Origin: CAZSMC01 sp964607755
GTDB taxonomy: Bacteria; Zhuqueibacterota; Zhuqueibacteria; Residuimicrobiales; Krinioviventaceae
DNA: 63,666 nt
Direction: 5' to 3'
Assembly: GCA_964607755.1 (NCBI GenBank)
Contig: CAZSMC010000022.1
Span: 1 to 63,666 of the forward strand
In this document: one piece after another, positions 19,470 through 28,066 of the stretch
Layout of the letters: each line of letters opens with the position of its first letter
How positions within the stretch are numbered: position 1 is the stretch's first letter
Notes under the pieces: generated by a model
What the model saw: only the letters and a program-made list of their open reading frames with translations
Told to the model about the DNA's origin: nothing
Database searches by the model: none
Translations under genes and position numbers: made by a program

Positions 19470-20240
19470 TTATTTTCCCCACGAAAGACGACTGATAAGA
19501 AATCCGGGTAAACTATATTCTCGCATTTTTTTCTGTGTTTCAGTAATTTCATATTCAATTCGTTCCAGAGTAAAACGGTTTTGCGCCGGTTCATAAACGC
19601 CCAAACAGGCATCGGGATTACCGTCCCTGGGTTGACCGACACTGCCGACATTAATGATGCATCTTTCATCCTCACTCCATTCAACCGTTCCAATAAGCAG
19701 GGACACATTAATTTTTTGATCTGTGTTTTTTTTCGCGATCAGGGGAACATGAGAATGGCCAATGAAACACACCTGCTGTTCAAAATAGTTAAAGCTTATT
19801 GCAGCATCTCTCGAACTCATGATATAATGCCATTCGAGAGGCTCCTCCGGGGTACTGTGCACACAACAGGCTTTTTCGATGTCCACTTTTGCAGGGAGCC
19901 CAAATAAATAGTTTTTATTCATTTCCGACAGCATTGTTCTCGTCCATTCGATGGCGCGCCTTGCATAGGTATTAAAATATGAAATATCTGTCTGACCAAT
20001 TACTGCGTGATCATGATTCCCGACAATCACCATGTCAGCCCTCTCTTGTATCAGATCACAACACTCGTTCGGAAACGGACCGTAACCGACAATATCTCCC
20101 AGACAAATCACCCGGTCACACTGCAAATCCTCGATCCGTTCCAAAACAACTTTCAGAGCAGGTAAATTGCTGTGTATATCAGAAATAATGGCGTAGCGCA
20201 CTCGTGCTCTCGCAGATTGATAAAAATCTTTGGTAAACAT
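19470..20240 (-). CDS. Calcineurin-like metallophosphoesterase (YfcE/DUF2-type)
   Basis: The protein carries the metallophosphoesterase motifs in order: DIHSN (DxH), GDIVGYGPFP (GDxxxYG), GNHD (GNHD/E), and later GHSHVP and NVGSVGQPRDG. The two-metal site therefore appears complete. The family usually begins MRYAIISDIHSN, so a GTG at 20201 is a credible start; the ATG at 20240 adds 13 residues and has no clear ribosome-binding site. It lies 24 bp upstream of mglB on the same strand, so it may be co-transcribed with mglBA. Relatives hydrolyse phosphodiesters or nucleoside phosphates; the substrate is unknown. Confidence 0.88.
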   Translation of the reverse strand: MFTKDFYQSARARVRYAIISDIHSNLPALKVVLERIEDLQCDRVICLGDIVGYGPFPNECCDLIQERADMVIVGNHDHAVIGQTDISYFNTYARRAIEWTRTMLSEMNKNYLFGLPAKVDIEKACCVHSTPEEPLEWHYIMSSRDAAISFNYFEQQVCFIGHSHVPLIAKKNTDQKINVSLLIGTVEWSEDERCIINVGSVGQPRDGNPDACLGVYEPAQNRFTLERIEYEITETQKKMREYSLPGFLISRLSWGK

Positions 20241-20320
20241 ATATTATAAATATTAGTTTTTGCAAATAATTATAAAGCTTGAAATATCACAAATCTGTTG
20301 ATTATAAACAAACGAAAGCA

Positions 20321-21955
20321 CTATTCATTAATATGTTCGGCAACAACACGCCGGAGCCATTTAATCATCACAAAAATAATAAAAGCAGCAAACATTGCGC
20401 CAGCACAGTTGACAATAAAATACCAGGCTTTATGATCATACGTATGCCACAGACTGGCCAGCACACCGGATAATTTATTGCCCAGCGACGTGGATAAAAA
20501 CCATCCTCCCATCATCAAGGCTGTTAACCGGCTTGGACTGAGTTTTGATACCAGTGACAGCCCCATAGGACTGAGAAATAGCTCTCCTATTGTAATCACT
20601 CCATAAGAGGCAATAAGCCAGGCTGGCGAGCTTCTTTGCATGCCATTTTGAGAAGCAAAAACAGCCCCAATCATGACCACAGATGATGCGGCTGTAATAA
20701 CCAGGCCACAGCCGATCTTGCCGGGAGTTGATGGTTCCCGGTTTCTTCGACGCAACAATCCGAAAAACGCGACTACCACGGGAGTAAAAATGACAACAAA
20801 AAATGGATTGACTGACTGGAAGATTTCAGTTGAAATCAATTTTTTCGTTTTTCCCGCCGGCGGCCACTCTGCTTTGGGGACATTCCAGAAATAATTATCC
20901 CGCTTTGCACTTTCTTCAATTTCTATATCCGGTGCTTTTGCAGGATTATTAATCGTATTCTTTGACGATACCTTGAGCGGAGATTCAACCTCCTGTACCA
21001 TCCCAAAAGTTGCAGCGACAGGCACCACCTCTTCGGGTATTCCCCGGTCCGTATAATCTTCAGCCCATAACGTCAGCGCTGAGGTGTTTTGGTGGAAAAT
21101 TGCCCAGAAAATAATAGCAGCAACAAAAATAAATAAAAGCGCGGCAATTGGCTCTTTATCCCTGTCAGAGGCCCGTAGCCACAATGACGAGTAAAAACCA
21201 ATAATAGGAATACAAGCCAGTAAAAAAGCGTCCGTAGAGTCACGCCCTAAAATGGTTCCTGGTATAAACCAGCCAATAGCTCCAAAAATTAGCATTGGTA
21301 AAAGGATCAGTTTAAAAATTTTGCCAAGTGGCATATCCGCTTTTTCAACTGGTTTTCGCACGTCTGCTTCTTTGAGCTTTGACTGTCCTGTTGCGAACCA
21401 GACAAGACCGATAATCATACCAATCCCAGCCGCGGCAAAGGCATACCCCCAACCATAATTGTTTCTTAAATAAGCGGCTACGAAATTACAGACAAAAGCG
21501 CCGACATTAATCCCCATATAAAAAATGTTATATCCCGAATCTTTGAGATTTTTATAACGGTCTTTAGCATAAAGATTTCCCACAAGAGTTGACATATTGG
21601 GCTTAAAAAAACCGTTCCCAACTATGATTAAAAACAAAGCGATCCAGAAAGCGGTATTCCCGGGGATAGCTAAACCCAGATAACCTATTGCCATCAAGCC
21701 GCCGCCAATAAAAACAGCTAACCGGTAACCCAGGACACGATCCGCCAAGAGCCCGCCAAAAAAAGGGGTAAGATAAACAAGCGCAAGATACGTTCCCATA
21801 ATATCCGCAGCGGTAGCGTCGCCCAATGCAAGTCCGCCGGTGTCTATATCTGTCATATACAGGAACAAGATACCGAGCATCAAATAATAACCAAAGCGCT
21901 CCCACATTTCCGTGAAAAAAAGAACGACCAATCCTTGTGGGTGATTCCTGAGCAT
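20321..21955 (-). CDS. POT/PTR-family proton-dependent peptide transporter
   Basis: The ATG at 21955 is favoured because AGGAG lies about 7 nt upstream; a TTG at 21970 would place that motif inside the gene. The protein has about 544 residues with roughly 14 membrane helices. The N-terminal FFTEMWERFGYYLMLG contains the POT signature ExxER. The GNGFFKPNMSTLVG segment is the PTR2 pattern, and a later helix motif is GELFLSPMGLSLVSK. POT proteins import di- and tripeptides with protons. A long loop (residues about 330-385) between helices is typical of the bacterial extended forms. It is monocistronic or loosely linked to the phosphoesterase. Peptide uptake fits the secreted proteases and heterotrophic profile. 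Confidence 0.92.
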   Translation of the reverse strand: MLRNHPQGLVVLFFTEMWERFGYYLMLGILFLYMTDIDTGGLALGDATAADIMGTYLALVYLTPFFGGLLADRVLGYRLAVFIGGGLMAIGYLGLAIPGNTAFWIALFLIIVGNGFFKPNMSTLVGNLYAKDRYKNLKDSGYNIFYMGINVGAFVCNFVAAYLRNNYGWGYAFAAAGIGMIIGLVWFATGQSKLKEADVRKPVEKADMPLGKIFKLILLPMLIFGAIGWFIPGTILGRDSTDAFLLACIPIIGFYSSLWLRASDRDKEPIAALLFIFVAAIIFWAIFHQNTSALTLWAEDYTDRGIPEEVVPVAATFGMVQEVESPLKVSSKNTINNPAKAPDIEIEESAKRDNYFWNVPKAEWPPAGKTKKLISTEIFQSVNPFFVVIFTPVVVAFFGLLRRRNREPSTPGKIGCGLVITAASSVVMIGAVFASQNGMQRSSPAWLIASYGVITIGELFLSPMGLSLVSKLSPSRLTALMMGGWFLSTSLGNKLSGVLASLWHTYDHKAWYFIVNCAGAMFAAFIIFVMIKWLRRVVAEHINE

Positions 21956-22150
21956 AATTTCTCCTAACAACTGATGACCGGTTCTGGTACTTTATAATCG
22001 TCTAAAATAAACATTTATCCAATAAAAGGCAATTGATGTTAGTTAAGGATTTGTATTTGACTTATATTGTGAATATTGAGCAGCGATTATTAAATGCAGG
22101 CTATTCGTGAAGAAAACGTTATTTCGAGTTGATCGAATCCCATGAATTAT

Positions 22151-22208
22151 TTTCACCGTACCAGGATGTCAATTAAAGAGCTTTACTTTACATTAGAGTA
22201 CGGTGAAA
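22151..22208. repeat. 11-bp inverted repeat with 36-nt loop between PBP and POT genes
   Basis: Perfect 11-bp arms (tttcaccgtac at 22151-22161 and gtacggtgaaa at 22198-22208) flank 36 nt in the 300-bp gap 21956-22255. This gap otherwise holds only the 5' leader of the peptide transporter and the 3' flank of the penicillin-binding protein. There is no T run, so it is not a typical intrinsic terminator. It may be an mRNA hairpin or an operator. Function unknown. Confidence 0.5.
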
Positions 22209-22255
22209 TTCGTATATCTTTTAAAGTACTGGCAAAACATGTTCTGGGAATCACA

Positions 22256-24442
22256 TCAATAATGCAGCCGTCTTTTTTTATTGTTTTGCTCGCGAGATTG
22301 GGTTTGTTCTCCGGTATGGACATCGCATTTTTCCTGCGGCAGATATCGCCGGTCGCAAATATCTTCGATCACATTGGGACAAAATTCTGTGGCGAGCTTT
22401 TTCGTAGCCTGGCAAATCGACACATCCACCACACCATCCGGTCGTTCAAACTGGACAACCGGCAAGTGAAGGGTATCGTGGGCTGCTTTCATAAAAGGCG
22501 CGGTAATGGGCAAGGCCGCCCGGGCGCCGGCTTGGCGGTCGCCAAGTGACATAGCCGGATCATCCAGGCCTACCCATACACCGGCAACAATTTGTGGCGT
22601 AAACGAAATGTACCATGCATCAGTAAAATCATTGGTCGTGCCGGTTTTCCCACCAGCAGGGCGCAGAAATTTATACACCGAGCGCGAGGCAGCTCCCGTT
22701 CCCTGCTGAGCAACAGTCTTTAGCATATCTGTCATAATATAAGACGTCTCTTCCCTGAGCACGCCTCTGCTGGACGGGTTGGCACGCTCCAGTAAATTAT
22801 CATACTTGTCCTTGATTCGCATTACCGCAGTGGGTTCTACCCGAACGCCCTGATTTGCAAAGACACTAAAAGCAGAAACCATTTCCAATGGAATCACACC
22901 GGTTGAGCCCAGTGCGATGGCATCCACCGGTTGTATGTCGGTCGTGAGTCCGAAATTGCGGGCATATTCGATAACCTGTCTGGGCGGGACATTTTCCTGC
23001 ACCAGTCGCACGGCGATCAAATTGAGCGAACGCCGTAATCCTTCCCGCAACGTCGTTTCATTGCCCACGGACAAATCATAGTTGGATGGTGTCCATCTTG
23101 AACCGTCCGGCATCTCCAAAACCACGGGCTGGTTGAGTTTTTCATAATATGGCATATAACCATTGTCTACGGCAGCGGTGTACACAATGGGTTTAAAAAC
23201 AGAGCCAGGCTGACGGACAGCTTGAGTGGCACGGTTAAATTCGCTTTCATTATAATTCCTGCCGCCGACCATTGCCAGAATTTGTCCGGTTGACGGTTCG
23301 ATTGCCACGAACGCCACTTGTACGCGGCACTTGGCTTCGATAAGGGAATCCCGGTACGCCGTATCTGCCCTCAATTGTTCCAACGTTCGTTTCTTCAGCT
23401 CGGATGGCGGAACCAGATCAGCAAAATTATCCCGGCGCCGCATCTCCCGGTTAACTCGTTCTTGCAAGGTGGGCAGATGCTGGCGGATGGCACGGTTGGC
23501 GCAAGCCTGGACGCGGCTGTCCAATGTGGTGTAAACTTTCAATCCCGTCTCGTAAATCTCATATCCATATTTTTTATAAAGCATTCGCCGAACATGCTCG
23601 ACGAAATAAGACGCATCGTCAATATCAATTTTGTCCTCGTGTACGACCAACTGCAACTCTTCGTCAAGCGACTGGTCATACTGCTCTCGAGTAATAACGC
23701 CCCTGTCCAGCATCAATTTTAACACCAAATCGCGGCGGTCTATTGCGTCCTGGTAATGTTTATATGGATTCAACGCGCCTGGACGCTGCAACATGCCCGC
23801 CAATAACGCACATTCGGAAATCGTCAAATCATCAATAGATTTGTTAAAAAAATAGCCCGCCGCCGATTCGATACCATAGGTGCCATAACTGAACTGCATT
23901 TGATTCATGTACATTTCCAGGATTTCATCTTTCGTATAAGTGCGTTCAAGTTGAATGGCTGTTAAAATTTCTTTTATTTTTCGTGTCACTGTCTTTTCAG
24001 GCGTCAGATAAAGCCGGCGGGCGAGCTGCTGAGTAAGCGTACTGGCGCCTTGTTCCTTGCTCTTTGTGAACAGATAATTGAATGTTACCAGTAAAAATCT
24101 TGTGGGATCAATTCCCCAATGATGGTAAAATTTTTTATCTTCGGTGATCAGAACAGCATCAATCATTCGCCTGGGGATTTTGGAAAGAGGAGTATACGAG
24201 CGTTTATGAGTGTAAAATTCTTCTAATAATTTTCCATCTGCTGAATAAACTTTGGTGGCCAGTTCGGGTGTGTAATTTTCCAATTGATCAAAAGAAGGCA
24301 AATCACGACCGAACCAATACAGCATACCGGTTCCGGCAAGAAATGCTAAAATTAAAAGTGAGAAAAATAATTTATAAAAAAGAGGAATTGTTTTTTTTCG
24401 CTTATTATTAATATTTTTTTGTGACCTTCTTTTCACGTTCAC
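22256..24442 (-). CDS. mrcA: Class A penicillin-binding protein (PBP1A type)
   Basis: 728 residues. A Lys/Arg-rich cytoplasmic N-terminus and one membrane helix (LFYKLFFSLLILAFLAGTGML) come first. The glycosyltransferase domain follows (residues about 60-240), with ITEDKKFYHHWGID, GASTLTQQLARRLYL and ERTYTKDEILEMYMN. The transpeptidase domain has SVFK (active-site Ser near 413), an SLN motif and KTGTTNDFTDAW near 597. All catalytic motifs are present, so it should polymerise and cross-link peptidoglycan. The C-terminus is Cys-containing and basic (FCPNVIEDICDRRYLPQEKCD), a tail also seen in other PBP1A proteins. Upstream lies the antitoxin gene, 95 bp away. Confidence 0.93.
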   Translation of the reverse strand: MNVKRRSQKNINNKRKKTIPLFYKLFFSLLILAFLAGTGMLYWFGRDLPSFDQLENYTPELATKVYSADGKLLEEFYTHKRSYTPLSKIPRRMIDAVLITEDKKFYHHWGIDPTRFLLVTFNYLFTKSKEQGASTLTQQLARRLYLTPEKTVTRKIKEILTAIQLERTYTKDEILEMYMNQMQFSYGTYGIESAAGYFFNKSIDDLTISECALLAGMLQRPGALNPYKHYQDAIDRRDLVLKLMLDRGVITREQYDQSLDEELQLVVHEDKIDIDDASYFVEHVRRMLYKKYGYEIYETGLKVYTTLDSRVQACANRAIRQHLPTLQERVNREMRRRDNFADLVPPSELKKRTLEQLRADTAYRDSLIEAKCRVQVAFVAIEPSTGQILAMVGGRNYNESEFNRATQAVRQPGSVFKPIVYTAAVDNGYMPYYEKLNQPVVLEMPDGSRWTPSNYDLSVGNETTLREGLRRSLNLIAVRLVQENVPPRQVIEYARNFGLTTDIQPVDAIALGSTGVIPLEMVSAFSVFANQGVRVEPTAVMRIKDKYDNLLERANPSSRGVLREETSYIMTDMLKTVAQQGTGAASRSVYKFLRPAGGKTGTTNDFTDAWYISFTPQIVAGVWVGLDDPAMSLGDRQAGARAALPITAPFMKAAHDTLHLPVVQFERPDGVVDVSICQATKKLATEFCPNVIEDICDRRYLPQEKCDVHTGEQTQSREQNNKKRRLHY

Positions 24443-24511
24443 ACATCCTTGGATAATATCAACATTAACATAAAATTATACAGATCAGTCTAGATGTTAT
24501 AAGTGAATTTT

Positions 24512-24550
24512 TTATGAATGAATAATCCACCACACTTCACCTCTCTTCAT
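24512..24550 (-). pseudogene. MazF toxin remnant (12 codons)
   Basis: An ATG at 24550, inside the last codons of the antitoxin gene, opens a short frame reading MKRGEVWWIIHS and stop. MKRGEVWW is the usual start of MazF/PemK-type endoribonucleases, which begin MKRGEVWWV or similar, and the 14-nt overlap with the antitoxin matches standard mazEF architecture. After eight residues the homology ends and a stop follows. The toxin body is gone, replaced by about 70 bp of non-coding DNA before the penicillin-binding protein gene. This looks like a deletion that left the antitoxin alone. Confidence 0.75.
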
Positions 24551-24767
24551 CATCAATATCCCCAACTGTTCCTTCAGACCACTCAAGGGCTTCACTTTCC
24601 CTGACCCTGTCATCTGCCATCGCTTTGTATGCAGCATACATATCTTTCTTTACAACATGCGGGCGAACTAACTTTTCAATAAAACGACTGATTTTCCGTG
24701 GTCCAATCACCCTATGTAAGCCGTTATAAACCTCCTCGTCTATGGTCACAGTGAGTTTTTTTTGCAT
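24537..24767 (-). CDS. MazE-like antitoxin (orphan)
   Basis: The ATG at 24767 has AGAGGTG about 7 nt upstream and gives a 76-residue protein starting MQKKLTVTIDEEVYNGLHRV, a ribbon-helix-helix-like N-terminus. The middle, IGPRKISRFIEKLVRPHV, and the acidic tail, EALEWSEGTVGDIDDEER, match antitoxins that accompany MazF toxins. It should bind its own operator and, in a complete system, neutralise the toxin. Here the toxin is reduced to a stump, so the protein may be a leftover, an anti-addiction factor against related toxins, or a repressor. It lies in the 365-bp space between purH and the PBP gene. Confidence 0.8.
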   Translation of the reverse strand: MQKKLTVTIDEEVYNGLHRVIGPRKISRFIEKLVRPHVVKKDMYAAYKAMADDRVRESEALEWSEGTVGDIDDEER

Positions 24768-24807
24768 CACAAACACCTCTTTGCATCTTATCATCAAATT
24801 CTTAATC

Positions 24808-26373
24808 TTAATGACGGAAATGCCGTCTGCCAGTAAAGACCATGGCCATGTCCCGTTCATCGGCGGCTTGAATCACTTCTTCATCGCGAACAGAACCGCC
24901 TGGTTCGATGACTGCTGTTGCGCCTGCTTGTGCGGCTGCATCAACGCCATCCCTGAACGGGAAAAACGCATCAGAAATGACAACAGAGCCTTTGAGACTT
25001 AAACTGGCGTCTTTGGCTTTAGCAACAGCAAATTTTGAAGCATCCACTCTTGACATCTGACCAGCTCCGATTCCAAGCGTTTGTTTTTCATTGACATAAA
25101 TCACTGCATTGCTTTTCACCCATTTGCACAATTTCCAGCCAAACAGCATGGCTTGTCTTTCAAGGTCTGTAGGAGGACGTTTCGTAACTACTTTGAATTC
25201 ATCCGGATTTTCAAAACCAACATCAAGGTCTTGCAGCAGGAACCCCCCGGCTACTGCTTTTATTTCCAATCCCTCCTGCAACGGCTGATCTGTGGGCCAT
25301 TCGATGAGACGGATGTTTTTCTTCCGGGTCAGGATGTCCAGAGCGTCCTGGGAAAATGCCGGTGCAATAACCACTTCGGTAAATATTTTGGCAATGCGTT
25401 CAGCTACACTGCCGCTTACTGTGCGGTTCATGGCAACGATGCCGCCGAATGCGGATACGGAATCTGTTTTTAGCGCGTTCTCATAAGCCAAAGCCAAATT
25501 CTTATTCGTAGCGGTGCCGCAGGGATTACTGTGTTTGATAATAGCAACCGTTGGCGTGTCGAATTCCAGGACCATACCGATAGCCGCATTCATATCCATA
25601 ATATTATTGTACGAAAGCGCTTTGCCATGCAATTGTTTGGCTGCCACCACCCCGCCTGGCGGTTTCAACGGCTCCGCATAAAAAGCGGCTTGCTGGTGCG
25701 GATTTTCGCCATAGCGCAAGTCCTGAACCTTTTTTAACTGAAAAGTAACCTCGTCACCGAAACCGGTTTGCTGTTTTTCTTTCTGTGATAAAAACGAGGA
25801 AATCGCCCGGTCGTATTGAGCGGTTCGCCGAAAGGCATCCAATGCCAACTGCTTGCGCGTTTCTTCAGTCACAGCGCCGTTGTTGCTTTTCAATTCTGCA
25901 ATCACCATTTTATATTGATCAGGTCCGGTTACCACAGCAACAGCCGGATAATTCTTGGCTGCCGCACGAATCATGCACGGACCGCCAATATCAATATTTT
26001 CCAAAGCTTCATCCATAGTCACATTCGGATTGGCCACTATTTTTTCAAACGGATACAAATTGACAACCACCATATCGATCGGCGCAATATTCTGATCAGC
26101 CAATTCCTGTATATGTTCGGCACTGGTGCGTTTTGCCAGCAAACCGCCGTAAATTTTCGGGTGCAGGGTTTTCACGCGTCCGTCTAAAATTTCCGGGAAT
26201 CCCGTAATATCGGAAACATTTTTTACCGGAATATCATTTTCCTGCAAATGCCGGGCTGTTCCACCGGTAGACAATATTTCGACATCGTTCTCACAAAGCA
26301 CCCGGGCCAATTCAACAAGACCTGATTTGTCGTAGGTACTAATCAAAGCACGTTTCACCTTTGGGTCGCTCAC
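24808..26373 (-). CDS. purH: Bifunctional AICAR transformylase / IMP cyclohydrolase PurH
   Basis: The GTG at 26373 (GAGG about 8 nt upstream) is preferred to a TTG at 26418 with no ribosome-binding site. About 521 residues. The N-terminal MGS-like IMP cyclohydrolase domain starts VKRALISTYDKSGLVELA and includes STGGTARHL. The AICAR transformylase domain contains RYGENPHQ, KHSNPCGTA and the late SDAFFPFRDGVD. It catalyses the last two steps of IMP synthesis using 10-formyl-THF. purN lies 84 bp upstream on the same strand, so these form part of a purine cluster, with purF about 10 kb away. Confidence 0.97.
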   Translation of the reverse strand: MSDPKVKRALISTYDKSGLVELARVLCENDVEILSTGGTARHLQENDIPVKNVSDITGFPEILDGRVKTLHPKIYGGLLAKRTSAEHIQELADQNIAPIDMVVVNLYPFEKIVANPNVTMDEALENIDIGGPCMIRAAAKNYPAVAVVTGPDQYKMVIAELKSNNGAVTEETRKQLALDAFRRTAQYDRAISSFLSQKEKQQTGFGDEVTFQLKKVQDLRYGENPHQQAAFYAEPLKPPGGVVAAKQLHGKALSYNNIMDMNAAIGMVLEFDTPTVAIIKHSNPCGTATNKNLALAYENALKTDSVSAFGGIVAMNRTVSGSVAERIAKIFTEVVIAPAFSQDALDILTRKKNIRLIEWPTDQPLQEGLEIKAVAGGFLLQDLDVGFENPDEFKVVTKRPPTDLERQAMLFGWKLCKWVKSNAVIYVNEKQTLGIGAGQMSRVDASKFAVAKAKDASLSLKGSVVISDAFFPFRDGVDAAAQAGATAVIEPGGSVRDEEVIQAADERDMAMVFTGRRHFRH

Positions 26374-26457
26374 AATAAATCCCTCGTTTTTATTCGAATC
26401 AGTTGTACAATATGGCAAAAATTTGCTATTTTATCAAAACGTATGTTCGGCATTTTA

Positions 26458-27099
26458 TTAACGTTCCGGCAAAATAATAGTCCGCCGGCCCTCGATGCGG
26501 ACGCGGTCTGCAGCAAAAAGTTGAATCGCCTGGGAATAAACCTTGTGCTCAACTTTGAGCACCCGTTCGGCCAGAGAATCTGGCGTATCGTCGTTTTTTA
26601 CGGGCACACATTCCTGGATGACAGGCGCACCGGCATCATACTCGTCAGTTACCAGGTGCACGGTGACGCCAGTGACTTTGCAGCCATAATTTAACATCGC
26701 TTCGTGAACGTGCCGGCCATACATACCTTTGCCGCCAAAGGACGGCAGCAATGCAGGATGAATGTTGAGCATCCGGTTATTATAGGCATTGATAATAGCG
26801 GAAGGTACTTTTTTCATGTAACCGGCTAAAATGACAAATTCGGTGTCAAGTTCGTGCAGCACATCAACAAGTTTTTGTGTAAAAGCTTCATCCGAATCAA
26901 ATTGTCGTCTGGAAATATGGTAAGCGCAGAGGCCGCGTTTTCTGGCCTTTTCAAGCGCGCCGGATTGTGAATTGTTACTGATCACGCCAACAACCCGGGC
27001 ATCGAGCTTTCCGTTATCGATATTTTTATAAATGGCATCCAGATTGGATCCGCGTCCGGATGCGAACGCGGTAATGCGAAGCATCTTTTTATTAGGCAT
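26458..27099 (-). CDS. purN: Phosphoribosylglycinamide formyltransferase PurN
   Basis: The ATG at 27099 has AGG 8 nt upstream; a GTG at 27108 is possible. About 213 residues in the formyltransferase fold: ASGRGSNLDAI at the N-terminus (phosphate binding), then NIHPALLPSFGGKGMYG with the catalytic Asn-His region, and VTDEYDAGAPVIQ with the conserved Asp. It formylates GAR using 10-formyl-THF, step three of purine synthesis. Its start overlaps the stop of the LD-carboxypeptidase gene by 8 bp (ATGCCTAA), which suggests translational coupling. Confidence 0.96.
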   Translation of the reverse strand: MPNKKMLRITAFASGRGSNLDAIYKNIDNGKLDARVVGVISNNSQSGALEKARKRGLCAYHISRRQFDSDEAFTQKLVDVLHELDTEFVILAGYMKKVPSAIINAYNNRMLNIHPALLPSFGGKGMYGRHVHEAMLNYGCKVTGVTVHLVTDEYDAGAPVIQECVPVKNDDTPDSLAERVLKVEHKVYSQAIQLFAADRVRIEGRRTIILPER

Positions 27100-28039
27100 C
27101 GGCAACACCTGTCTCTAAAAAATTCAACCGTCCATTATTTCCGTCAATCTCCACCTGGCATCCTACGGGCACGGTGATTTTTCGGGCGCCATGTCCATAA
27201 GGAAATTCTGTGATTACCGGACAATTCAACTTGCCCAAATAGCGATTGATTACTTTGTCAAAGTTCATTGGATTGGGATTTTCATCCGGTTTAATATCTA
27301 AAAAATCACCCAACACCACACCGCTGAGTTGGTTCAAAACTCCGCTGTTCTCAAGCTGTGCCAGGTATCGGTCAATTTTATACAAATCTTCTCCGATATC
27401 TTCCAAAATCAAAATAGCATTTTTAAAATCCGGGCAATAGGCCGTTCCGAGCAAGGTTACCAGTACCGAAAGACATCCACCTAATAAACGTCCTGTGGCT
27501 AATCCTGGCTGGAAAGGCTGGCAATTTACATGATCAGGAAATTGGATTAAATCTTTTACAACAGGACGCTGTATAGCGGACCAAAGCGATGCTTCGGTTT
27601 CAGGATCGATGTCTCGGCCCAAATCTGTGGCAACCATAGGGCCGGAAAACGTCACCAGTCCTGTTTTTTTTAAAAGCGCCATTTGCAATGCGGTAACGTC
27701 GCTGTATCCGACAAATATTTTTGCATGTTGACGAATAGTCTCGTAATCGATCTCTTTTAAAATTCTCGACGAGCCAAATCCTCCCCGGCTGCAGAAAATC
27801 GCCGTAATTGACGGATCGCTGAACATACTATTCAAATCGGTAACGCGTTCTTTATCCGAACCGGCCAGATAACCAGTTTCACGCTGAATAGCCTCACCCT
27901 GTTTGACGAGAAATCCTCTTTGTTGAAGATAAGCAATGCCTCGTTGTAAAAGAGCAGCTTTTTGGCGGCCGGGCGGACTGGCCGGTGAAATAACGCCGAT
28001 GGTGTCTCCCACACGGCACGGGGACGGTTTAAGAATCAT
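27092..28039 (-). CDS. S66-family LD-carboxypeptidase (LdcA-like)
   Basis: 315 residues. The N-terminal Rossmann-like half starts GDTIGVISPASPP. GYSDVTAL carries the nucleophilic Ser, LEDIGE carries the Glu, and FPYGHGARK carries the His, giving the Ser-Glu-His triad of family S66. These enzymes cleave the tetrapeptide D-Ala from recycled muropeptides in the cytoplasm. No signal peptide is seen, in line with a cytoplasmic recycling role. It overlaps purN and lies 27 bp downstream of a GWxTD protein gene on the same strand. Confidence 0.92.
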   Translation of the reverse strand: MILKPSPCRVGDTIGVISPASPPGRQKAALLQRGIAYLQQRGFLVKQGEAIQRETGYLAGSDKERVTDLNSMFSDPSITAIFCSRGGFGSSRILKEIDYETIRQHAKIFVGYSDVTALQMALLKKTGLVTFSGPMVATDLGRDIDPETEASLWSAIQRPVVKDLIQFPDHVNCQPFQPGLATGRLLGGCLSVLVTLLGTAYCPDFKNAILILEDIGEDLYKIDRYLAQLENSGVLNQLSGVVLGDFLDIKPDENPNPMNFDKVINRYLGKLNCPVITEFPYGHGARKITVPVGCQVEIDGNNGRLNFLETGVADA

Positions 28040-28066
28040 AAAAAACTGTGTCTTTCACCCATTGTT

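Noticed and set aside
22142..22549. Plus-strand open frame starting in the PBP/POT gap
   Set aside because: Most of it is antisense to the C-terminus of the penicillin-binding protein, with no domain seen.
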